In this document: positions 16,705 through 24,384 of the stretch, in pieces
Layout of the letters: every line of letters begins with the position of its first letter
Position numbering within the stretch: the first letter of the stretch is position 1
Assembly: GCA_016708345.1 (NCBI GenBank)
Contig: JADJFX010000002.1
Coordinates: 372,001-436,000, forward strand
Direction: 5' to 3'
Length of the DNA: 64,000 nucleotides
Source of the DNA: Candidatus Rhodoferax bjergmarkensis
Lineage (GTDB): Bacteria > Pseudomonadota > Gammaproteobacteria > Burkholderiales > Burkholderiaceae_C
Program-made: the position numbers and the translations under genes
The notes under the pieces: model-generated
Database searches by the model: none
What the model was told of the DNA's origin: nothing
Seen by the model: only the letters and a program-made list of their open reading frames with translations

Positions 16705-16960
16705 TCGGCATGGCACTCGACTACGCGGCTGTCCCCCGCGACGGTCTAGCAGCCTGTCGGGCTTTGGGCATCGAAGCGAAATTCGGCCCCAGCGAGGGCA
16801 GTTTTTGCCGAATTTGCAGGCCAATAGCCCAACTATTGGTCAAGAAGACGGTAAAAAATGCACCGCTGAGGTCGAATTGCAGCCGATGCTTCCCAAAGTC
16901 CGACAGGCTGCTATGGCCGTCAGCTACTCCTTGATGCCGCTTCGCCGAATGCCATACCAA
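16705..16960 (-). repeat. Structured hairpin element, copy C, with a 182-bp inner palindrome
   Basis: On the minus strand an outer stem (16936-16960 with 16705-16729, 25 positions with about 2 mismatches and several G-U pairs) encloses GCGGCATCAAGGAGTAGC ... GTCGCGGGGGACAGC, a diverged version of the core in copies A and B. In place of a short inner hairpin it has an imperfect palindrome from 16740 to 16921, with arms GACGGTCTAGCAGCCTGTCG / CGACAGGCTGCTATGGCCGTC and a centre CCAATAG-CCCAA-CTATTGG. It may be a MITE-like unit nested in the hairpin. Confidence 0.7.
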
Positions 16961-17032
16961 CCCGCTCTGGCAAGCGGTGTAGTCATCCAACCATTGCGGC
17001 AACCGCCAGCCACGCGCTCCAGTGACTCGCAG

Positions 17033-17129
17033 GGGAGACTGGTGTGGGTGTTCTGCGCAGGTCAAGGAGGAGCAGACGGCCCTAGGCCGTCGCGGGGGAC
17101 ACGGAGCAGAACATCCACACCAGTCTCCC
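17033..17129 (+). repeat. Structured hairpin element, copy B
   Basis: A 24-bp stem (GGGAGACTGGTGTGGGTG... at 17033-17056 with 17106-17129, one G-U) encloses the core GCAGGTCAAGGAGGAG, an inner hairpin GACGGCC-CTA-GGCCGTC, and CGGGGGACACGGA. The core matches copy A almost base for base, while the outer stem does not resemble it. It lies 70 bp from copy C in the gap between btuD and smpB. Confidence 0.85.
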
Positions 17130-17302
17130 TGACGCACACGGCGCGCCGTTCGACGCAACGTGCCAAGTACGCAACATTCTTCGAACAGACTGCGAAAACT
17201 CATTTGAAAGAGTGGAATCCGCCCCGTATCGAGTGGGACCGCGGCAGGCCCCCGTTTTGTGCCCCGCCCGCAGGGCCCCGCGCGATTTGGTTTAATAGCT
17301 TG

Positions 17303-17776
17303 TTAGCGGTTGCGGCCCTTCATGGCCCGCTCTACCTCACGCTTGCCTTCCCGGTCCTTGATGGTGTCGCGCTTGTCGTGCTCGGCCTTGCCTTTGGCGA
17401 GGGCAATGTCACATTTGACCTTACCGTCTTTCCAGTGCAAATTAAGCGGCACCAGGGTGTATCCCTTTTGCTCCACCTTGCCAGTCAAACGCTTGATTTC
17501 CTCCTTGTGCATGAGGAGCTTTTTGGTGCGAACCTTGTCCGGGCTGATGTGGCTCGACGCGGTGTTCAAGGGATTGATTTGCAGTCCGATGATGAACAAT
17601 TCACCATTTCGAATAAGGACATAGCCATCGGTCAGTTGCACCTTGCCTTCGCGCAGTGATTTGACCTCCCAGCCTTCAAGCACCAGACCGGCCTCGAAGC
17701 GTTCTTCGAAAAAATAGTTGTAAGCCGCCTTTTTGTTGTCGGCAATGCGGGTAGCGGTATCAGGTTTTTTGGCCAT
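17303..17776 (-). CDS. smpB: SsrA-binding protein SmpB
   Basis: A 157-residue protein with the SmpB order: 'ADNKKAAYNYFFEERFEAG', 'LEGWEVKSLREGKVQLTDGY', 'ASSHISPDKVRTKKLLMHK' and the basic tail ending 'MKGRNR'. SmpB binds tmRNA and brings it to stalled ribosomes for trans-translation. It starts at ATG 17776 and is divergent from ratA, the usual neighbour. No ssrA gene is present in this window. Confidence 0.96.
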   Translation of the reverse strand: MAKKPDTATRIADNKKAAYNYFFEERFEAGLVLEGWEVKSLREGKVQLTDGYVLIRNGELFIIGLQINPLNTASSHISPDKVRTKKLLMHKEEIKRLTGKVEQKGYTLVPLNLHWKDGKVKCDIALAKGKAEHDKRDTIKDREGKREVERAMKGRNR

Positions 17777-17844
17777 AGCGTGAATGTGGGGTTGTAAGTC
17801 GTGCGTACAAGGCTTGTCTACAATCCCGCGCAGGCCTCTATTCT

Positions 17845-18288
17845 ATGAAAACCGTCACGAAGTCCGTTTTGATCTGGTACAGCCCGCAGGAAATGTATGT
17901 TCTTGTGACGGATGTCAAACAGTACCCCCAGTTTCTCCCTTGGTGCGACCATACGCGCGTGCTCAGTGCGGACGACACCAGCGAAACCGTGGAAATCGGA
18001 ATCACTTTTGGCGGTATCAGCAAAACATGGACCACCCGCAATGTCCATACGCCAGGGCGCCATGTCAGTATGGCCTTGGTCGATGGCCCGTTTTCCCGGC
18101 TTGATGGTGAATGGAATTTTGTTCCCTTGGGTGATGGCTCGCAGCGCGCATGCAAGGTGGAGCTGACGCTGGACTATGGCTTTAACAATGCCACCTTGGC
18201 CAAACTGGTAGGTCCGGTATTCGACAAGATCGCCGCCAATATGGTGGATGCATTCGTCAAGCGTGCCGGGCAGGTTTACGGTGAATGA
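17845..18288 (+). CDS. ratA: RatA/COQ10-type START-domain protein
   Basis: A 147-residue START-like protein: 'KSVLIWYSPQEMYVLVTDV', 'YPQFLPWCDHTRVL' and 'LDYGFNNATLAKLVGPVF'. The family includes RatA, described in E. coli as blocking 70S association, and COQ10, which binds ubiquinone and aids respiration; a lipid-binding role is equally possible. It is divergent from smpB and overlaps ratB by eight bases, the conserved smpB/ratA-ratB arrangement. A TACAAT box at 17819-17824 could be its -10 element. Confidence 0.9.
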   Translation: MKTVTKSVLIWYSPQEMYVLVTDVKQYPQFLPWCDHTRVLSADDTSETVEIGITFGGISKTWTTRNVHTPGRHVSMALVDGPFSRLDGEWNFVPLGDGSQRACKVELTLDYGFNNATLAKLVGPVFDKIAANMVDAFVKRAGQVYGE

Positions 18289-18625
18289 TATTGAAATTCG
18301 GGTCACCGTGGTCTATTCGGACACGGCACGCCATGTGGAAGAAATGAACTTGCGCATGGCACCGCACAGCACTGTGCTACAGGCGATTGAAGCAAGCGGT
18401 TTTCTCCAGCTTTTTCCAGCGATAGATATTAGTGAAGCGGTGGTGGGAGTCTGGGGGCGAAAGGCTGGATTGAGACAGCTTCTCAGAGATAGAGACCGGG
18501 TTGAAATCTACCGACCCTTGATTGTTGACCCCAAAGAGGCGCGTCGAACAAGGTTTGCAAAGCAGGGCGCACGAACCACGGGCTTGTTTGCCAAGATTCG
18601 CAGGGGTGCAAAAACCGGGTATTGA
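18281..18625 (+). CDS. RnfH/RatB family ubiquitin-like-fold protein
   Basis: A 114-residue protein of the RnfH (RatB, UPF0125) family: 'IRVTVVYSD', 'STVLQAIEASGFLQLFP', 'VGVWGRKAGLRQLLRDRDRV' and 'EIYRPLIVDPKEARRTRFA'. Its role is not established. The start is uncertain: GTG 18281 overlaps the ratA stop, and an upstream ATG at 18248 in the same frame would add eleven residues. Translational coupling to ratA is likely. Confidence 0.88.
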   Translation: MNDIEIRVTVVYSDTARHVEEMNLRMAPHSTVLQAIEASGFLQLFPAIDISEAVVGVWGRKAGLRQLLRDRDRVEIYRPLIVDPKEARRTRFAKQGARTTGLFAKIRRGAKTGY

Positions 18626-18656
18626 CCTGTTGGCCCGACGCTCTTGGGTTTGATGA

Positions 18657-19181
18657 TTATTTGCAGTCAGCGTCCATGATGGACTGAATGCGTTTGACTT
18701 CAGCGGCACGAGCTGCATCGTCCATCACTTCGCGTTCACCTTTTTCGTTGATTCGCGCGATCCGAACGCCTGAATCAAACCCGGCTTTGGCCTGCTTGGC
18801 ACGGGCGCAGCTTTCGATTTTTGCCTTCAGGATTTTTTCTTCAGCGGCTTTTCGCTTGGCAACTTCAGCCTCTTCGGCTTTCTTTTTCTTCTCAGCAAGT
18901 TCTTTGTCTACGCCGCTCAATTTGGGCGCACTGGCCGAGCTCTGGGCGGCTGAGGCCGCAGCAACAGGTGCAGTGGCAGCCGGGCTTGCGGGCTCTTCAG
19001 CAGCAGTGGAAGGGACACGGGGACCAGGGCGTTTCAAAATACTCTTATCAGGAACATCCGCGGAGGGTGCCCGGTCGCTGTAGACCTTGCGCCCTTCCTT
19101 GTCCAACCATTGCCATTGTGCGGATGCAGCCATCGACACTGTCCAGACTGCTGCGGCCAAGAAAAATCGGATATGTTTCAT
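18657..19181 (-). CDS. Secreted DUF4124-domain protein
   Basis: A 174-residue protein: signal peptide 'MKHIRFFLAAAVWTVSMAAS', a DUF4124 motif 'QWQWLDKEGRKVYSDRAPS', an Ala/Pro-rich linker and a Lys/Glu-rich helical region ('ELAEKKKKAEEAE'), ending with Cys-containing 'SIMDADCK'. The domain is common in betaproteobacterial periplasmic proteins of unknown function. ATG 19181 gives the signal peptide; the open frame upstream to 19514 overlaps guaB and is not coding. It is convergent with ratB. Confidence 0.85.
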   Translation of the reverse strand: MKHIRFFLAAAVWTVSMAASAQWQWLDKEGRKVYSDRAPSADVPDKSILKRPGPRVPSTAAEEPASPAATAPVAAASAAQSSASAPKLSGVDKELAEKKKKAEEAEVAKRKAAEEKILKAKIESCARAKQAKAGFDSGVRIARINEKGEREVMDDAARAAEVKRIQSIMDADCK

Positions 19182-19311
19182 GCACGCAAGTTTAGCGCGC
19201 ACGGAATCAAAAATCCATGGTTTTGGTGCGTGCACATGTGCGTTTATTGCCACCGTACCCGGATCAATCCTTGGTCGCGCAGCTACAATCCGCCATTTGG
19301 AGCACAAGAAT

Positions 19312-20781
19312 ATGCGCCTGATCGGCAAAGCGCTCACCTTCGACGATGTCTTGTTGGTGCCAGCCTTCTCCCAAGTCCTTCCGAAGGACACTTCTCTTGC
19401 CACCCGCTTCACTCGCAACATTGCGTTGAATTTGCCACTGGTGTCCGCCGCCATGGACACCGTGACAGAGGCGCGGTTGGCCATCGCGATCGCCCAGGAA
19501 GGCGGTATTGGCATTGTTCACAAGAACATGACCGCTCAGGCGCAGGCAGCGCAGGTTTCCAGGGTCAAGCGGTATGAATCTGGTGTGCTGCGCGACCCCG
19601 TCGTCATCACACCACATCACACAGTTCGTCAAGTTGCCGAATTGTCAGCACAACTTGGTGTGTCCGGGTTTCCGGTCTGCGATGGTGGCAAGGTGGTCGG
19701 CATAGTCACCGGGCGCGATTTGCGCTTTGAGACCCGCTATGACCTGCCAGTGCTTCATATCATGACGCAGCGCGACAAACTGGTGACTGTGCCCGATGGC
19801 ACCACGCTTGAGCAAGCCAAGGTGCTTCTCAATCAATACAAAATCGAACGCTTGCTGGTGGTAAACGACGCGTTTGAACTCAAGGGACTGATCACAGTCA
19901 AGGACATTACCAAACAAACGAGTTTTCCCAATGCAGCACGGGATGCTTTGGGCAAGTTGCGTGTGGGTGCGGCTGTGGGTGTGGGCGAAGGCACCGAAGA
20001 ACGGGTTGAAGCGCTGGTGCGCGCTGGCGTCGATGCCATTGTGGTGGACACGGCACATGGCCACAGTAAAGGCGTGATTGACCGTGTGCGCTGGGTCAAG
20101 CAAAACTATCCGCAAGTAGATGTGATTGGCGGCAACATTGCAACCGGGGCGGCTGCCTTGGCCTTGGCCCAGGCCGGTGCCGATGCAGTCAAGGTCGGTA
20201 TTGGCCCTGGCTCCATTTGCACGACCCGTATCGTTGCCGGTGTCGGGGTGCCGCAGATCATGGCAATCGACAGCGTCGCAACGGCGCTCAAAGGCAGTGG
20301 TATTCCTATCATTGCCGATGGCGGCATTCGCTTCAGTGGCGACATCTCCAAGGCACTGGCCGCCGGTGCCAGTACCGTGATGATGGGAGGCATGTTTGCG
20401 GGTACGGAAGAGGCGCCGGGTGAAGTCATCTTGTACCAAGGCCGAAGCTACAAGAGTTACCGCGGTATGGGCAGCATTGGCGCTATGCAACAAGGCAGTG
20501 CCGATCGGTATTTCCAGGAGTCTGCAACCGGCAATCCGAATGCTGATAAATTGGTCCCTGAAGGCATTGAAGGGCGCGTGCCTTATAAAGGCTCCATGAT
20601 TTCTATCGTGTACCAGATGGCCGGCGGGGTGCGTGCCAGCCTCGGCTATTGCGGTTGTGCCACGATCGAAGACATGCAGAACCAGGCGGAGTTTGTTGAA
20701 ATTACCACCGCTGGCATTCGTGAGAGCCATGTACACGACGTGCAGATCACCAAAGAAGCTCCCAACTACCGCGCTGAATAA
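19312..20781 (+). CDS. guaB: IMP dehydrogenase
   Basis: A 489-residue enzyme that oxidises IMP to XMP with NAD, the first step of guanine nucleotide synthesis. Features: 'ALTFDDVLLVPAFS' at the start, two CBS modules (about residues 95-200), 'GIGPGSICTTRIVAGVGVPQ' with the catalytic Cys, the flap region 'YRGMGSIGAMQQGSADRYFQ', and 'EGIEGRVPYKGSM'. ATG 19312 matches relatives. A TACAAT box at 19284-19289 may be its -10 element. It is followed by guaA after 66 bases. Confidence 0.97.
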   Translation: MRLIGKALTFDDVLLVPAFSQVLPKDTSLATRFTRNIALNLPLVSAAMDTVTEARLAIAIAQEGGIGIVHKNMTAQAQAAQVSRVKRYESGVLRDPVVITPHHTVRQVAELSAQLGVSGFPVCDGGKVVGIVTGRDLRFETRYDLPVLHIMTQRDKLVTVPDGTTLEQAKVLLNQYKIERLLVVNDAFELKGLITVKDITKQTSFPNAARDALGKLRVGAAVGVGEGTEERVEALVRAGVDAIVVDTAHGHSKGVIDRVRWVKQNYPQVDVIGGNIATGAAALALAQAGADAVKVGIGPGSICTTRIVAGVGVPQIMAIDSVATALKGSGIPIIADGGIRFSGDISKALAAGASTVMMGGMFAGTEEAPGEVILYQGRSYKSYRGMGSIGAMQQGSADRYFQESATGNPNADKLVPEGIEGRVPYKGSMISIVYQMAGGVRASLGYCGCATIEDMQNQAEFVEITTAGIRESHVHDVQITKEAPNYRAE

Positions 20782-20847
20782 CCCGCAACCATGGGGGATG
20801 TAGGCGGCCGCTTGGTTTTCCTTGGCGGACCTTGTCCTTATTGATAT

Positions 20848-22458
20848 ATGCATCAAAAAATTCTCATTCTTGACTTTGGCTCCCAAGTCACCCAGCTGAT
20901 TGCACGGCGCATCCGTGAGGCGCATGTGTTCTGTGAAGTTCATCCTTGTGATGTGACCGATGATTGGGTTCGCGCTTACGCCCGGGATGGCAAGCTCAAG
21001 GGCGTCATCCTTTCCGGTAGTCATGCCAGTGTGTATGAGGAAACTACCGACAAGGCACCGCATGCCGTGTTTGAGTTGGGAGTTCCCGTGCTGGGTATTT
21101 GTTATGGCATGCAGACCATGGCACACCAGTTGGGCGGCATCGTACAAAGCGGTCACAAACGCGAATTTGGTCACGCTGATGTTCGGGCCCATGGCCACAC
21201 CCAGTTGCTGGAGGGGATTCAAGATTATTCAACGTCTGAAGGCTACGGAATGTTGCAGGTCTGGATGAGCCATGGCGACAAGGTAACTGAGTTGCCACAT
21301 GGTTTCAAACTGATGGCCAGTACTGACAGTTGCCCGATTGCCGGCATGGCCGACGAAGACCGTCGCTTTTACGGCGTGCAGTTCCATCCCGAAGTCACGC
21401 ACACCAAACGAGGCGCAGCGATTCTGGAGCGCTTCGTGTTGGACATTTGCGCTGCCCGTCCTGACTGGATCATGGGCGATTACATCAGTGAGGCGGTTGA
21501 GCATATTCGCACCACGGTTGGCAAGGAAGAAGTTATTTTGGGTTTGTCCGGTGGGGTTGACTCGTCGGTTGCCGCTGCACTCATTCACCGTGCCATTGGT
21601 GATCAGCTCACCTGCGTATTCGTTGACCATGGCTTGTTGCGCCTGAATGAAGGTGATCTGGTGATGGACATGTTTGTCGGAAAACTGCATGCCAAAGTGA
21701 TCCGCGTTGATGCAGAAGACCAGTTTTTGGGCCACTTGGCAGGAGTTAGCGACCCTGAAGCCAAGCGAAAAATCATTGGTCGCGAGTTTGTTGAAGTGTT
21801 CAAAGCTGAAGCCGCCAAGCTCAAAAATGACCAGTCGCGCCATGTGGCTTGGCTGGCCCAGGGCACCATTTACCCTGATGTGATCGAATCCGGTGGTGCC
21901 AAGAACAAAAAAGCGGTTGTCATCAAGAGTCACCACAACGTGGGCGGCCTGCCCGAGCAGTTGGGACTCAAATTGCTGGAACCCCTGCGTGAACTGTTCA
22001 AAGACGAAGTGCGTGAGTTGGGCGTGGCGTTAGGACTACCTTTCCACATGGTGTACCGCCATCCGTTCCCGGGGCCTGGCTTGGGGGTCAGGATTTTAGG
22101 CGAGGTGAAAAAGGAATACGCCGACCTGTTGCGCAGAGCCGACGCCATCTTCATTGAGGAGCTTCGTAATTTTGTCGATGAAACGTCAGGAAAAAGTTGG
22201 TACGACCTGACCAGCCAAGCGTTCACTGTGTTTTTGCCCGTTAAAAGCGTTGGCGTGATGGGCGACGGGCGCACCTACGACTACGTGGTGGCGCTGCGCG
22301 CCGTGCAAACCAGCGACTTTATGACCGCTGACTGGGCTGAATTGCCTTATGCACTGCTGAAAAAGGTGTCGAGTCGCATCATCAATGAAGTTCGCGGCAT
22401 CAACCGCGTGACCTACGATGTGAGTAGCAAACCGCCTGCCACGATTGAGTGGGAGTGA
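20848..22458 (+). CDS. guaA: GMP synthase (glutamine-hydrolysing)
   Basis: A 536-residue enzyme converting XMP to GMP. The N-terminal amidotransferase has Cys in 'VLGICYGMQTMAHQLGG' and His/Glu in 'VQFHPEVTHT'. The ATP-pyrophosphatase domain has the PP-loop 'LSGGVDSSVAAAL', and the dimerisation domain has 'HPFPGPGLGVRILGE'. The gene ends with 'SSKPPATIEWE', as usual. It forms an operon with guaB. Confidence 0.98.
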   Translation: MHQKILILDFGSQVTQLIARRIREAHVFCEVHPCDVTDDWVRAYARDGKLKGVILSGSHASVYEETTDKAPHAVFELGVPVLGICYGMQTMAHQLGGIVQSGHKREFGHADVRAHGHTQLLEGIQDYSTSEGYGMLQVWMSHGDKVTELPHGFKLMASTDSCPIAGMADEDRRFYGVQFHPEVTHTKRGAAILERFVLDICAARPDWIMGDYISEAVEHIRTTVGKEEVILGLSGGVDSSVAAALIHRAIGDQLTCVFVDHGLLRLNEGDLVMDMFVGKLHAKVIRVDAEDQFLGHLAGVSDPEAKRKIIGREFVEVFKAEAAKLKNDQSRHVAWLAQGTIYPDVIESGGAKNKKAVVIKSHHNVGGLPEQLGLKLLEPLRELFKDEVRELGVALGLPFHMVYRHPFPGPGLGVRILGEVKKEYADLLRRADAIFIEELRNFVDETSGKSWYDLTSQAFTVFLPVKSVGVMGDGRTYDYVVALRAVQTSDFMTADWAELPYALLKKVSSRIINEVRGINRVTYDVSSKPPATIEWE

Positions 22459-22603
22459 TCTTCTCCTGACTTACCCTTACATGGATTTCTAATTGTCTGC
22501 ACCATAATTGAAATTGGAATGATTTTTTTCCGTCGCACCGGGATGAAACCCGTTACATCATTGCTCCATTGGTGCAAAATGCCCGAATGTCAGAACGTCT
22601 ACC

Positions 22604-24376
22604 ATGAACAGAGCTGAATCTTCACCCGGTTCTGATGAGCTCAATTTCGTTGATGACAACGGATCGGATGACGACGCCAAGCCATTGTGCTGGCGCTTGT
22701 TTATTGTGGACGATGAACCCGATGTACACCGGGCAACTACTTTTGCCCTTAACGGTGTCCACATCTTGGGGCGTCCCATTGAGTTCTTGCATGCCTATTC
22801 AGCACAGGAAGCCATTGAGATACTGAAAGCTGAGACCGGTATTGCGATCATCCTGCTCGACGTTGTGATGGAGCGCGAAGACGCTGGCCTGAACTTGGTC
22901 AAGACCATTCGGGGTGATCTTAAATTGCTGGATGTGCGCATCATTTTGCGCACCGGTCAGCCAGGTTATGCACCCGAGATTGAGACCATCCATGACTATG
23001 ACATCAATGACTACAAGACCAAGTCGGAGTTAACGCGCACCAAACTTTATGCCACGGTGACAGCTGCCGTGCGGGCTTACGAACAAATTCGTGCCTTGGA
23101 CGATCTGGCTTACTATGATCGGCTCTCTAATCTGCCTAATCGCAATCGCTTCATTACGCTAATTGACGATCACCTGCGTCAAGACGACAGCCATAACCAC
23201 GTCATGGCTATTTTGGATATTGATGATTTTTCCGAAGTTAACGACGCGCTGGGTCACCAGCAAGGCGATCGATTGCTGCAGGCTGTTGCGCAGCGCATGA
23301 AAACCAGTCTGCCAGATGATGTCGTTGTTGCGCGCATTGGCAGTGACACCTTTGGTCTGATGGGAACGGTTAATGCCATTGACCCATCGCTTCTTTTGGG
23401 ACTATTTCGCTTACCATTTGTGGTTCTGAACGACTCCATGATGGTCACCGCTACCATAGGCATGGTGCGTTTGTCCGATGTCAAGGGCTCGGGGCAAGAT
23501 GCCATCAAGGATGCGAACATTGCGCTCAAGCGCGCCAAAAAGACCCGCCGAGGCAGTTTTGTTCACTTTTCAGTTGAGATGGGCATTGAAATCCGTGAAC
23601 GTGTGCGTTTGCTGCAAAACTTGCGTTGTGCGGTCGATACCGATCGACTTTTTGTCGTTTACCAACCCCAAATTTCTCTGAGAACGGGGCAGGTGGTCGG
23701 AATGGAAGCTTTGCTGAGATGGCGCACAGACGATGGGAGCTTTGTCTCTCCTGACCGGTTCATTCCGTTGGCGGAAACCTCGGGGCTCATCATTGCCATT
23801 GGTGACTGGGTGCTGCGTGTTGCATGCCATGAACTCATTCAATTGCATGCATTGGGTTTGTCCACGGTCAGAATGTCGGTGAATGTGTCGCAAATCCAGT
23901 TTCGACACCCTCATTACATTGAGAGATTGAAACTGGCACTAACCGACACCGGAATTGATCCTCAGTACCTGGAGCTTGAAATCACCGAATCAGTTGCAAT
24001 GGAAGACCCCGCGTTCATGCTGGAAACGCTTGCAAGCATCAAAGAATTAGGGATTTCTGTCGCGATTGACGATTTTGGTACTGGTTATTCATCACTCAGT
24101 CATTTAAGGCAGTTGCCGGTGGATCGCCTTAAGATCGACCGCGCCTTTGTCAATGAACTCAATTCGCCGATCCTTGGTGGGCACATTGCGGCCATGGTGG
24201 TTGAACTGGGACGCAACCTCAACATGACGGTGATCGCAGAGGGCATTGAAGAAGAGAGTCAAGCCGAAATTCTGCGAGCCATGGGCTGTCACGAAGGGCA
24301 GGGGTTTTTGTATGGGCGGCCTATGCCAGTCGCTGATCTCAATCAATGGTTACGAGCACGCGGCGCCCTTAGCTGA
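22604..24376 (+). CDS. Response regulator with degenerate GGDEF and intact EAL domains
   Basis: A 590-residue protein. A receiver domain (about 30-150) has 'FIVDDEPDVHRATTFALN' and the phosphoacceptor in 'IILLDVVMERED'. The GGDEF domain (about 170-310) has lost its signature: 'ARIGSDTFGLM' stands where RxGGDEF is expected, so it should not make c-di-GMP. The EAL domain (about 330-580) keeps 'GMEALLRWR', 'NVSQIQFRHPHY', 'LELEITES', 'IDDFGTGYSSLSHL' and 'VIAEGIEEE', so it likely cleaves c-di-GMP. It is followed after eight bases by a histidine kinase, its probable partner. Confidence 0.92.
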   Translation: MNRAESSPGSDELNFVDDNGSDDDAKPLCWRLFIVDDEPDVHRATTFALNGVHILGRPIEFLHAYSAQEAIEILKAETGIAIILLDVVMEREDAGLNLVKTIRGDLKLLDVRIILRTGQPGYAPEIETIHDYDINDYKTKSELTRTKLYATVTAAVRAYEQIRALDDLAYYDRLSNLPNRNRFITLIDDHLRQDDSHNHVMAILDIDDFSEVNDALGHQQGDRLLQAVAQRMKTSLPDDVVVARIGSDTFGLMGTVNAIDPSLLLGLFRLPFVVLNDSMMVTATIGMVRLSDVKGSGQDAIKDANIALKRAKKTRRGSFVHFSVEMGIEIRERVRLLQNLRCAVDTDRLFVVYQPQISLRTGQVVGMEALLRWRTDDGSFVSPDRFIPLAETSGLIIAIGDWVLRVACHELIQLHALGLSTVRMSVNVSQIQFRHPHYIERLKLALTDTGIDPQYLELEITESVAMEDPAFMLETLASIKELGISVAIDDFGTGYSSLSHLRQLPVDRLKIDRAFVNELNSPILGGHIAAMVVELGRNLNMTVIAEGIEEESQAEILRAMGCHEGQGFLYGRPMPVADLNQWLRARGALS

Positions 24377-24384
24377 CTTGGGTG

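Noticed and set aside
17033..17129. Element B as a plain Rho-independent terminator or an attC site
   Set aside because: There is no T run after the stem, and the core with its internal loops is shared with copy A; the attC consensus (GTTRRRY) is not met.
16721..17203. Minus-strand ORF of 160 codons behind btuD
   Set aside because: It crosses structured elements B and C, whose palindromes explain the sequence; no protein family is recognised.
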